Assembly: GCA_020444775.1 (NCBI GenBank)
Contig: JAGRHX010000064.1
Location: 1 to 5,499, forward strand
Length of the DNA: 5,499 nucleotides
Direction of reading: 5' to 3'
Origin: Gammaproteobacteria bacterium
GTDB lineage: Bacteria > Pseudomonadota > Gammaproteobacteria > HK1
The notes below the pieces were generated by a model that was not told the origin of the DNA, did not search any database, and saw nothing but the letters and a program-made list of their open reading frames with translations. How positions within the stretch are numbered: position 1 is the first letter of the stretch; each line of letters opens with the position of its first letter. The position numbers were made by a program, and so were the translations under genes. Positions 1 to 5,486 of the stretch are shown here, in pieces.

Positions 1-668
1 AGCATCGACACCACCACCGGCATGTCCGCACCGCCGATGGGGATGATGATCAGGATCCCGAGCACCAGGGCCAGGATGCAGACCAGCCAGAACGCGATGT
101 GCGATTCGCTGGCCACCAGCCAGACGATCAACACCAGCAGCAGCACGCCCAGCGCCGCGTTCAGCTTGTGCTGTCCGGCGAAGACCACTGGCGCACCCGA
201 CACCAGACCCTGCAGCTTGGAGAACGCCACCACCGAGCCGGAAAATGTAACCGCGCCGATCGCCGCGCCGAGCGCCATCTCCACCAGACTGCCCGCCTTG
301 ATGCTGCCCGCCGCGCCGATACCGAAGGCCTCCGGTGTGTACAAGGCCGCGGCAGCGACCAGCACGGCGGCGAGCCCCACCAGACTATGGAAGGCGGCGA
401 CCAGCTGAGGCATGGCGGTCATCGCGATCCGCCGCGCGATGAGCGCGCCGATTCCGCCGCCGATTCCGACGCCTACCAGGATCATCAGCCAGGTCTGCCC
501 ATCGTCGGGCGCCGCCAGTCCGAGGGTGATGACGATGGCCAGCCCCATACCGACCATCCCCAGGGTGTTGCCACGCCTGGAGGTCTCGGGCGAAGACAGG
601 CCACGCAGGGAGAGTATGAACAGAACGGCAGCAATCAGGTACGCGATTGCGGCGAGATTCGCAGACAT
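1..668 (-). CDS. pntB: NAD(P) transhydrogenase subunit beta (PntB), N-terminal part, cut by the left window edge
   Basis: PntB carries most of the proton-translocating membrane domain (dII) and, at its C-terminus, the NADP(H)-binding domain dIII. About 222 codons are visible, roughly the first half of a protein usually about 460-480 residues long, so dIII lies outside the window. I read the translation from the ATG at 668. It is a chain of hydrophobic segments (about residues 5-21, 36-52, 59-77, 83-108, 125-142, 171-185 and 190-210). Family signatures include MTAMPQLVAAFHSLVGLAAV (83-102), SGSVVAFSKLQG near 143-154 and IGGADMPVVVSM at 211-222. His94 in the AAFHS segment matches the conserved proton-pathway histidine (beta-His91 in E. 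coli). The equally conserved Asn of the next motif should fall just beyond the edge. A ribosome site (AGGGGG, plus-strand 674-679) sits 5 bases before the ATG. The gene follows pntAB by 12 bases, which indicates a shared transcript and likely coupled translation. The partial state is due only to the window. Confidence 0.96.
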   Translation of the reverse strand, partial: MSANLAAIAYLIAAVLFILSLRGLSSPETSRRGNTLGMVGMGLAIVITLGLAAPDDGQTWLMILVGVGIGGGIGALIARRIAMTAMPQLVAAFHSLVGLAAVLVAAAALYTPEAFGIGAAGSIKAGSLVEMALGAAIGAVTFSGSVVAFSKLQGLVSGAPVVFAGQHKLNAALGVLLLVLIVWLVASESHIAFWLVCILALVLGILIIIPIGGADMPVVVSM

Positions 669-680
669 GTCGGCCCCCTA

Positions 681-995
681 TTACTTCTCTTTCTTCTTGT
701 ACATCGCGAGCATGCGCTGCGTGACCAGGAAGCCGCCAAAGATGTTGACCGAGGCGAGGATGACCGCGCCGAAGCCCAGCCACTTGGAGATCGCCGCCGC
801 CTCCGAGATGGCCGGGGCCGCGACCGCCAGCAGGGCGCCGACGATGATCACCGAGGAGATCGCATTGGTGACCGCCATCAAGGGCGTGTGCAATGCCGGC
901 GTGACGCTCCACACCACGTAGTAACCCACGAAGATCGCCAGCACGAAGATGGCGACACGAAAGATGAACGGGTCGATATGCGCTGCCTCAGCCAT
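681..995 (-). CDS. pntAB: NAD(P) transhydrogenase subunit alpha part 2 (PntAB), small membrane subunit
   Basis: This 104-residue protein supplies the alpha-subunit transmembrane helices of the proton-translocating transhydrogenase in organisms where alpha is split into two polypeptides (the Rhodospirillum-type arrangement). Three hydrophobic stretches are visible at about residues 9-29, 46-63 and 73-93. The hallmark [16 protein letters not shown] lies at 35-50 and a second conserved stretch, [13 protein letters not shown], at 84-96. The basic tail KKKEK probably faces the cytoplasm. The ATG at 995 is preceded by a near-perfect AGGAGG (plus-strand 1005-1010) with a 9-base spacer, which fixes the start. 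It lies 98 bases after pntAA and 12 bases before pntB, all on one strand, as expected for one operon. It has no catalytic site of its own and works only in the complex. Its length is normal for the family and I see no damage. Confidence 0.96.
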   Translation of the reverse strand: MAEAAHIDPFIFRVAIFVLAIFVGYYVVWSVTPALHTPLMAVTNAISSVIIVGALLAVAAPAISEAAAISKWLGFGAVILASVNIFGGFLVTQRMLAMYKKKEK

Positions 996-1004
996 GAAAT
1001 GCTG

Positions 1005-1010
1005 CCTCCT
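1005..1010 (-). promoter_or_regulatory. Strong ribosome binding site of pntAB
   Basis: The minus strand reads AGGAGG, a full match to the anti-Shine-Dalgarno core, 9 bases before the ATG at 995. Its strength fits independent translation start after the 98-base gap from pntAA. Confidence 0.75.
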
Positions 1011-1022
1011 GATGATTGCACC

Positions 1023-1055
1023 GGCCGCGCCTGCCCCAGCCAGGCCCGGGCGGCC
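1023..1055 (-). repeat. Long GC stem-loop between pntAA and pntAB
   Basis: GGCCGC (1023-1028) pairs with GCGGCC (1050-1055). Directly inside it, GCCTG (1029-1033) pairs with CAGGC (1041-1045) around a 7-base loop, with a 4-base bulge at 1046-1049. Eleven pairs form in total, within a 98-base gap that is otherwise empty. It ends about 12 bases before the AGGAGG of pntAB. There is no T-run, so it is unlikely to stop transcription fully. An intercistronic structure that protects mRNA or tunes subunit ratio is plausible. Confidence 0.45.
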
Positions 1056-1093
1056 ACTGATTTGGAACTGTGATGCGACCCACGCGACACGGC

Positions 1094-2251
1094 TCAGCCG
1101 CTGGCCGACCGGCCCGCCGGGTCTGCCTCGAGGATCGGATGCACCACCTTGCCGTCGCGAGTCAGCACGGTGCCCTTGACCAGCTCGTCCTCGAAGTCGA
1201 GGACGAGCTCGGCGCTATCCTTGTCCACGAAGGGTGTCAGGAAGTTGAGCAGGTTCTTCGCGTACAGCGCCGAGGCATCGGCGGGTAGCCGCCCCGGGAC
1301 ATTGGTGAAGCCCATGATCTGCACGCCCTTGTGGACCACGATCTCACCCGGGCTGGACAACGGACAGTTACCACCCTGCTCGACCGCCAGGTCGACGATG
1401 ATCGACCCTGGTTTCATCGATTCGACCATCTCCTTGGTGACCAGCACCGGCGCCGGCCGGCCCGGTATCAGCGCGGTGGTGATGACGATGTCCTGCTTGG
1501 CCATGGTCTGCGCCACGAGCTCCGCCTGACGACGCTTGTAGTCCTCGCTCATCTCACGCGCATAACCACCGGCCGTCTCGGCCTGCTCGGTCTCCTCGCT
1601 CTGCACCATCACGAAGTTGGCGCCGAGACTTTCGACCTGCTCCTTGACGGCCGGGCGCACGTCGGTGGCACTGACGATCGCACCGAGCCTGCGCGCGGTG
1701 GCGATGGCCTGCAGACCCGCAACACCTGCACCGAGAACGAACACCCGCGCCGGCGCGATGGTGCCGGCCGCGGTCATCATCATCGGCATGGCGCGATGGA
1801 AATGCGCGGCCGCGTCGATCACTGCCTTGTAGCCTGCCAGGTTCGACTGTGAGGAGAGGATGTCCATGGACTGCGCACGGCTGATCCGCGGCATCAGCTC
1901 CATGGCGATGGCGATGATGCCGCGGCGGGCGTAGTCCTCGGCCCGCTCGCGCGCCGAGTAGGGCTGCAAGGCGCCGACCAGGATCGTGCCGCTGGCCAAC
2001 GCGTTCAGGACCTCGTCGTCGGGCGGCCGCACGGTGAGCAGCACGCCGGCCCCCTGCAGTGTGGCGGCGAGGTCGGCGCTGATGCTCGCGCCAGCCTGCG
2101 CGTACGCGTCGTCCAGCATGCCGGCCGCATCTCCGGCCCCGCTCTGCACGGCCACCTGAAGGCCCATGCCGACCAGCTTCTTGACGGTATCCGGCGACGC
2201 GGCCACGCGGGTCTCGCCGGCTTCACGTTCGCGTGTAATCGCGACCTTCAT
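1094..2251 (-). CDS. pntAA: NAD(P) transhydrogenase subunit alpha part 1 (PntAA), NAD(H)-binding domain
   Basis: PntAA is the peripheral, cytoplasmic dI domain that binds NADH and passes hydride to NADP+ bound on PntB, driven by proton entry. With residues counted from the upstream ATG (2254), the N-terminal half shares the alanine dehydrogenase/PNT fold. R123, Q128 and D131 match the spacing of the conserved RQD loop at the hydride-transfer site, followed by QSNLAGY at 136-142. The Rossmann glycine motif GAGVAG is at 175-180, and D198 in TDVRP fits NAD rather than NADP preference. The mobile-loop region, [15 protein letters not shown] and DLAVEQGGN follow. The protein ends after the dI domain (385-386 residues) with no transmembrane helices, because those are encoded by pntAB. 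Two adjacent ATGs exist (2254 and 2251). GAGGA at plus-strand 2258-2262 is 3 bases from the first and 6 from the second, so I prefer 2251. All key residues are present and the gene looks intact. Confidence 0.97.
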   Translation of the reverse strand: MKVAITREREAGETRVAASPDTVKKLVGMGLQVAVQSGAGDAAGMLDDAYAQAGASISADLAATLQGAGVLLTVRPPDDEVLNALASGTILVGALQPYSARERAEDYARRGIIAIAMELMPRISRAQSMDILSSQSNLAGYKAVIDAAAHFHRAMPMMMTAAGTIAPARVFVLGAGVAGLQAIATARRLGAIVSATDVRPAVKEQVESLGANFVMVQSEETEQAETAGGYAREMSEDYKRRQAELVAQTMAKQDIVITTALIPGRPAPVLVTKEMVESMKPGSIIVDLAVEQGGNCPLSSPGEIVVHKGVQIMGFTNVPGRLPADASALYAKNLLNFLTPFVDKDSAELVLDFEDELVKGTVLTRDGKVVHPILEADPAGRSASG

Positions 2252-2257
2252 CATGAT

Positions 2258-2262
2258 TCCTC
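2258..2262 (-). promoter_or_regulatory. Ribosome binding site of pntAA, decides between two adjacent ATGs
   Basis: The minus strand reads GAGGA here. It is 3 bases from the ATG at 2254 and 6 bases from the ATG at 2251. The latter spacing is the more usual one and gives a protein beginning MKVAITRE, as PntA proteins normally do. Confidence 0.65.
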
Positions 2263-2288
2263 AACATTCGGACGTACGGCTCCCATGG

Positions 2289-2310
2289 CGCACGCCCACA
2301 GGGTCGTGCG
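2289..2310 (-). repeat. Strong stem-loop upstream of pntAA
   Basis: CGCACG (2289-2294) pairs with CGTGCG (2305-2310). Inside it CCC (2295-2297) pairs with GGG (2301-2303) around a 3-base loop, leaving one bulged base (2304). This makes a 9-pair stem ending about 35 bases before the pntAA start codon. Neither strand has a following T-run, so it is better explained as an mRNA leader structure affecting stability or translation than as a terminator. Confidence 0.45.
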
Positions 2311-2438
2311 GCCTCCGATTCGGACGATGAATGGGGATCTGTGCAAAAGCGAATCGTTCTGGGTCCTGGGTGATGCTGCGGCCGACGCGACGCCGTGGCG
2401 CAGTACGCACCTGCGCAAACGAGCTTCTCGGGGGAACG

Positions 2439-2454
2439 CGCCCGTGCCCGGGCG
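2439..2454 (-). repeat. GC hairpin in the presumed pnt leader
   Basis: CGCCCG (2439-2444) and CGGGCG (2449-2454) are perfect inverse complements around a 4-base loop. If the upstream candidate promoter is used, this lies about 30 bases into the transcript. No U-tract follows. In DNA this GC-rich, a 6-base GC stem can occur by chance. Confidence 0.3.
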
Positions 2455-2483
2455 ACACAAACGGTCGAGCTACTCAGGCCCCG

Positions 2484-2512
2484 ATTCTTTCAGTCTGGAC
2501 TGACCTTTACAA
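2484..2512 (-). promoter_or_regulatory. Candidate sigma-70 promoter for the pnt operon, with a palindrome in the spacer
   Basis: Read on the minus strand, TTGTAA (2512-2507, 4 of 6 matches to TTGACA) is followed after exactly 17 bases by AAGAAT (2489-2484, 4 of 6 matches to TATAAT). The spacer contains TCAGTC and its inverse GACTGA separated by 2 bases (2490-2503), which could be an operator. It is oriented toward pntAA and lies downstream of the egtB stop. The hexamer matches are only moderate, so this is a candidate, not a certainty. Confidence 0.35.
2490..2503. repeat. 14-base inverted repeat inside the candidate pnt promoter
   Basis: TCAGTC (2490-2495) and GACTGA (2498-2503) are perfect inverse complements with a 2-base centre. 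The repeat stands out because it is not GC-only like most palindromes here. Its place between the -35-like and -10-like hexamers suits a repressor or MerR-type regulator site, though no regulator gene is in view. Confidence 0.4.
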
Positions 2513-2553
2513 CCGCCGGCGGATACTCTCATCGGGTCGCGACCATCATTCTT

Positions 2554-2572
2554 GATCCGCCGACGGATCGGC
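2554..2572 (-). terminator. Overlapping alternative hairpins just after egtB, weak terminator candidate
   Basis: GATCCG (2554-2559) pairs with CGGATC (2564-2569) around a 4-base loop, and the overlapping GCCGA (2559-2563) pairs with TCGGC (2568-2572), so only one can form at a time. They start about 20 bases after the egtB stop codon. No T-run follows on the minus strand, so this is not a classical intrinsic terminator. It may mark a Rho-type end or mean nothing. Confidence 0.22.
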
Positions 2573-2593
2573 GCGCGTCACGGGGCGATGCGG

Positions 2594-4063
2594 CTACAGG
2601 TCGCGGGCCAGACGCAGCCCGGCGAACATCCAGCGCATGTGCGGATAGAAGAAGTTGCGGTAGCTCGCCCGCAGGTGACCGTCCGGTGTTGCACAGCAGC
2701 CGCCGCGCAACACCATCTGGCCACTCATGAACTTGCCGTTGTACTCACCGACCGCGCCAGCCGCGGGCGAGAAGCCCGGATAAGCGGTATAGGGTGAGGC
2801 CGTCCATTCCCAGACATCACCGTAGAGTTGTTGGGGAGCCCGCGGATCCGAGTCGATCGCCGCGCGTGGCTGCAACTGCCAGGTGCCCAGGGTATTGCCC
2901 ACGGGCCGCTGTCCACGGGCAGCTACTTCCCATTCCGCTTCGGTCGGCAGACGTGCCTTCGCCCAGCTCGCATAAGCATCGGCTTCGTAGTGACTGACGT
3001 GACAGACCGGGGCGGCCGGGTCGAGCGGCCGAAGACCACGCAGGCTCATCACTGCCCAGCTCGGCGCTCCATCACCACCGGCGTCGCGCTGCCAGTACAA
3101 GGGCGCCTGCCAGGCTTCAGCCTGAACCCGCGCCCAGCCATCCGACAGCCAGAGCTCGGGACGCCGGTAGCCACCGTCCTCGATGAACGCCAGCCATTCC
3201 GCGTTGCTCACCGGACGACTGGCGAGCTGGAACGGTTGCACCAGACACTCGTGGCTCGGCCCCTCGCAGTCAAAGGCGAATCCGCAACGGTGTGGACGCT
3301 CGGCCACCACGTCCGGCGCATCCACGCCAATCGTTCGTATTCCGCCCTGGTGCTCGTGCCAGCGCAGTGGTTCCGCGGTCCGCGCGTCCATCGCTGCGGC
3401 ACGGGCAAGCACCTCACCGTCCGGGCCGACCGCCAGCGTCTCCGGCAACGGACCGGTCTCGAAAGCGGGCTTGAGCGGGTTCTGCGCGAACAGATGCAGG
3501 ATGTCCATGAGCATCAGCTCGTCATGCTGCTCCTCGTGGGCCACGCCGAGCCGCACCAGCGGCAACAGACGCTGGAGCAAGCCCTGGTCGGCGTTCTCCA
3601 GCAGCCGGAGCATGGCCGCGTCCACGTGCCGCCGATAGGTCTGGACCTCGCGCACGTCGGGTCGGGTGACCAGACCACGCCGCGGCCGCGGATGCCGCTC
3701 TCCGACAGCCTCGTAGTACGAGTTGAACAGGAATCCGTAGCGCGCGTCTATCGGCCGATAGTCCGGCAGATGCGGCGCCAGCAGGAAGGTCTCGAAGAAC
3801 CACGTGGTGTGCGCCCGATGCCATTTCGCCGGACTGGCATCGGGCATTGACTGTGGCACCTGATCCTCGGCACGCAGATTCGCGGCAATGCGCTCGGTCA
3901 GCGCGCGGCAGCGCTGGAAACCGTCGATCAGCGCCGCGCGATCGACCGACACAGCGGGCATCCGGTCGGGGGGAGCCGGGTCAGCGACATCGGCAGGCGG
4001 GCACATGGTCGAAGCGTGGCGCTCGGGGTTTGCCGCGTGCGCGGCTGCGTCTCGGCTGGTCAC
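2594..4063 (-). CDS. egtB: Ergothioneine biosynthesis protein EgtB (hercynine oxygenase, iron-dependent sulfoxide synthase)
   Basis: EgtB is a cytoplasmic non-heme iron enzyme that joins hercynine (trimethylhistidine) to a thiol, cysteine or gamma-glutamylcysteine, with O2, giving a sulfoxide on the way to ergothioneine. The 489-residue product has an N-terminal DinB-like helical domain and a C-terminal SUMF1/FGE-sulfatase-like domain. The SMPDASPAKWHRAHTTWFFE region (72-91) and HEEQHDELML (176-185) offer the three-histidine iron site: H85, H176 and H180. The FGE-type half shows RPVSNAEWLAFI (283-294), RLPTEAEWEVAAR (371-383), GDVWEW (415-420) and LRGGCCATP (452-460). A Tyr pair at 116-117 (NSYYEAVG) resembles the cysteine-using EgtB group described from Chloracidobacterium; that assignment is inferred. 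I chose the GTG at 4063 because GGAG lies 6 bases upstream. The first 35 or so residues are low in similarity signals and rich in Ala/Pro, and family proteins usually begin near residue 40, so a later start (ATG at 4006 or 3961) is possible. No egtD is adjacent. Confidence 0.93.
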   Translation of the reverse strand: MTSRDAAAHAANPERHASTMCPPADVADPAPPDRMPAVSVDRAALIDGFQRCRALTERIAANLRAEDQVPQSMPDASPAKWHRAHTTWFFETFLLAPHLPDYRPIDARYGFLFNSYYEAVGERHPRPRRGLVTRPDVREVQTYRRHVDAAMLRLLENADQGLLQRLLPLVRLGVAHEEQHDELMLMDILHLFAQNPLKPAFETGPLPETLAVGPDGEVLARAAAMDARTAEPLRWHEHQGGIRTIGVDAPDVVAERPHRCGFAFDCEGPSHECLVQPFQLASRPVSNAEWLAFIEDGGYRRPELWLSDGWARVQAEAWQAPLYWQRDAGGDGAPSWAVMSLRGLRPLDPAAPVCHVSHYEADAYASWAKARLPTEAEWEVAARGQRPVGNTLGTWQLQPRAAIDSDPRAPQQLYGDVWEWTASPYTAYPGFSPAAGAVGEYNGKFMSGQMVLRGGCCATPDGHLRASYRNFFYPHMRWMFAGLRLARDL

Positions 4064-4069
4064 GGGTTA

Positions 4070-4073
4070 CTCC
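4070..4073 (-). promoter_or_regulatory. Ribosome binding site supporting the GTG start of egtB
   Basis: The minus strand reads GGAG, 6 bases before the GTG at 4063. The alternative ATG at 4006 has no purine-rich match before it, which favours the GTG despite the extra N-terminal residues. Confidence 0.55.
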
Positions 4074-4095
4074 AGTCTGCAACGACGCCGCCTGG

Positions 4096-4125
4096 CGCCG
4101 GATTCCGGCGAGAAGCTAACGCCGG
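4096..4125 (-). repeat. Three-part palindrome cluster upstream of egtB (alternative hairpins)
   Basis: On the plus strand CGCCGG (4096-4101), CCGGCG (4105-4110) and CGCCGG (4120-4125) lie in a row. The middle copy can pair perfectly with either neighbour, through a 3-base loop on one side or a 9-base loop on the other. The cluster sits 32-62 bases before the egtB start codon. A -35-like TTGACC (minus strand, 4129-4124) overlaps the outer copy, but I find no convincing -10, so it is unclear whether the cluster is transcribed leader or promoter DNA. Confidence 0.45.
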
Positions 4126-4203
4126 TCAACCGTCGCGGCAAGCGCGCCCGGCGGCAATGCAAGAAGTCGGCTGGGAGCCGGCTGGAAGGGTTCGACGCCG
4201 ACC

Positions 4204-4240
4204 GGTGTCGATGAAGTCCCTTCTCGCGGGTCGCGACACC
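4204..4240 (-). terminator. Inverted repeat just after the phosphodiesterase stop codon, weak terminator candidate
   Basis: GGTGTCG (4204-4210) and CGACACC (4234-4240) are perfect 7-base inverse complements 23 bases apart, starting 4 bases after the stop codon. The position suits a transcript end and would separate this gene from egtB. The loop is long and no T-run follows, so confidence is low. Confidence 0.25.
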
Positions 4241-4244
4241 AAGC

Positions 4245-5486
4245 TCAACCGCCGGCCGCCGGCAGCTTCAGGATCAACGGAATGCGCATCTCCTGCTCGC
4301 TGCTGCCACCGTGGATGCCGTGCATCGTATGCGGCCGCTCACCGCTGACACGGTCACGCAACATGTAGTCCTCGCGCATCATCAGCACCTGGTCACCGAC
4401 CCGACCGCGCAAGCGCGCTGCAGCGCCGCTACCGAACCAGCCTTGCTCGATCAGCTCATCGCTGGCGTGACGGCTGCAGGCATGACCCAACTGCTCATCG
4501 ACATAGGCACGGAACTCGGCCTCGCGAGTCGGCTCCACGTAGCAGTACACGGTGCGTGGCTCACCACACAGGGGCGCGACCAGTGTCTCGCGCAGCCGCG
4601 GATGGTCCTCCAGCCACAGACAGCGGCCCTCCGGGACGTCGATGAAGCCATGGTCCGCGCTGACCAGGACCGCGGCACCGGCAGCACAGGCCTGGTCCAG
4701 GAAGGTCTCGAGCATGCTGTCCAGGCGGCGCAGCTCGGCGCCGGCCTGCTGGCTCTGCCAGCCGTGGCGATGCGAGCGAGCGTCGAACTCGGGCCAATAC
4801 ATATACATGAGGGCCGGACGCTCTCGACGTAGCAGGTCCAATGCGCGGCGCGACAAATCCGACAGATTGTCGAAACCGTGCACGTACGCGGCCCCGGTGT
4901 GAAAACGCGTGTAGGTGGTATCGACCAGGTGTCGGGGCTGCAGCACGTCGACCCGGACCCGGGCTTCGGCGAAGGCGCTCGCCGCGCCGAACACCGCGTC
5001 CGTGCCGATGCCGAGCGACTCCAGCGCGCGGCCGCTACCACGCTCCCTGAAGGGCAGCGGCGCGACGATTCGTTGCGAATCGGGCAAGCGCACGTGCCAG
5101 CCGGTCAAGCCATGCTCGGCGGGAGGCTGGCCCGTCATCCAGGTGGTGATGGACGAGGCCGTGGTGCTGGGGAAGACAGCGCTCAGACTCGCGTGCAGAT
5201 GAGTGTGCATCACGCCATCACTGACGTGCCGCTGCAGCTGTCGCAGACCCATGCCGTCGATGAGCAGGAACACGATGCTGCGAGCCTCGCGTAGCCGCGC
5301 GTACAGTGGCGCAGCCGTCAGCGTCTCGCAGGCCCGACGCACGCCGGCGGCCGCGTGCACCGTCTGAACAAGACGTAACAGACCGTTGGTACCGTAGTCG
5401 GGCAACATGAGCGCGCTTTCGGTCTCCTGGCTGAAAATCCGCCTCGGCGGAAGCGTCCCGGCCTTCCAGTCGTCGCTTCCGGTCAT
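4245..5486 (-). CDS. Alkaline phosphatase superfamily protein (type I phosphodiesterase/nucleotide pyrophosphatase-like)
   Basis: This is a metal-dependent phosphoester hydrolase of the NPP/Enpp-like branch; the substrate cannot be told from sequence. With residues counted from the ATG at 5486, the two-metal site is complete. D77 is in FLLIDGMG, the probable nucleophile T109 is in FPSTTASS, D235 and H239 are in the YWPEFDARSH segment, D278-H279 are in SADHGF, and H392 is in HGIHGG. FPSTTASS aligns with the F-P-T-x-T nucleophile motif of NPP enzymes. The TGQPPAEHGLTGW segment (118-130) is typical of bacterial members. I see no signal peptide or membrane segment, so it is probably cytoplasmic. 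The 5' end is uncertain: the frame stays open to the right edge, the 5486 ATG has only GGAAG at 3 bases, and recognisable similarity starts near ALMLPDYG (residue 25), so Met27 (5408) is an alternative. It lies 181 bases upstream of egtB on the same strand, and a functional link is not evident. Confidence 0.87.
   Translation of the reverse strand: MTGSDDWKAGTLPPRRIFSQETESALMLPDYGTNGLLRLVQTVHAAAGVRRACETLTAAPLYARLREARSIVFLLIDGMGLRQLQRHVSDGVMHTHLHASLSAVFPSTTASSITTWMTGQPPAEHGLTGWHVRLPDSQRIVAPLPFRERGSGRALESLGIGTDAVFGAASAFAEARVRVDVLQPRHLVDTTYTRFHTGAAYVHGFDNLSDLSRRALDLLRRERPALMYMYWPEFDARSHRHGWQSQQAGAELRRLDSMLETFLDQACAAGAAVLVSADHGFIDVPEGRCLWLEDHPRLRETLVAPLCGEPRTVYCYVEPTREAEFRAYVDEQLGHACSRHASDELIEQGWFGSGAAARLRGRVGDQVLMMREDYMLRDRVSGERPHTMHGIHGGSSEQEMRIPLILKLPAAGG

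Larger units (their letters stand above)
2252..2593 (-). other. Non-coding gap between egtB and pntAA: likely pnt promoter and long leader
   Basis: About 340 bases have no convincing gene on either strand. Read on the minus strand from egtB, it holds a pair of overlapping short hairpins, a 10-base GC palindrome (2513-2522), a candidate sigma-70 promoter (2484-2512) with a palindrome in its spacer, a GC hairpin (2439-2454), a strong hairpin near the gene start (2289-2310) and the pntAA ribosome site (2258-2262). If the promoter is real, the pnt mRNA has a leader of roughly 220 bases. Small frames starting at TTG 2460 or GTG 2458 show no protein-like pattern. I recognise no known riboswitch. 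Confidence 0.6.

Noticed and set aside
385..912. 175-codon minus-strand frame overlapping pntB and pntAB
   Set aside because: It is an out-of-frame shadow of two well-supported transhydrogenase genes and has no family signature.
99..1073. 324-codon open frame on the plus strand
   Set aside because: It runs antisense across pntB, pntAB and their gaps. Its translation is dominated by Arg, His, Asp, Gln and Gly with no domain pattern, as expected for the reverse strand of GC-rich genes.
996..1093. Possible frameshift splitting a single pntA gene
   Set aside because: Split alpha subunits are a known normal form. pntAB has its own strong ribosome site and start, and both proteins have normal lengths for the split form.
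2513..2522. CCGCCGGCGG palindrome as an operator
   Set aside because: It is a perfect 10-base palindrome, but purely GC and short, so expected by chance in this composition. I only mention it within the gap description.
2535..2544. GGTCGCGACC palindrome sharing GGGTCGCGAC with 4228-4237
   Set aside because: The shared 10-mer near two gene ends looked like a common operator, but one copy lies in a possible terminator loop and one after egtB. With only two GC-rich copies, chance is the simpler explanation.
2828..3850. 340-codon open frame on the plus strand
   Set aside because: It lies entirely antisense to egtB, has no recognisable motif, and the minus-strand frame has clear EgtB signatures.
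4451..5041. 196-codon minus-strand frame inside the phosphodiesterase
   Set aside because: It is an alternate frame rich in Arg, Ser, Cys and Trp, while the main frame carries all the metal-binding motifs.
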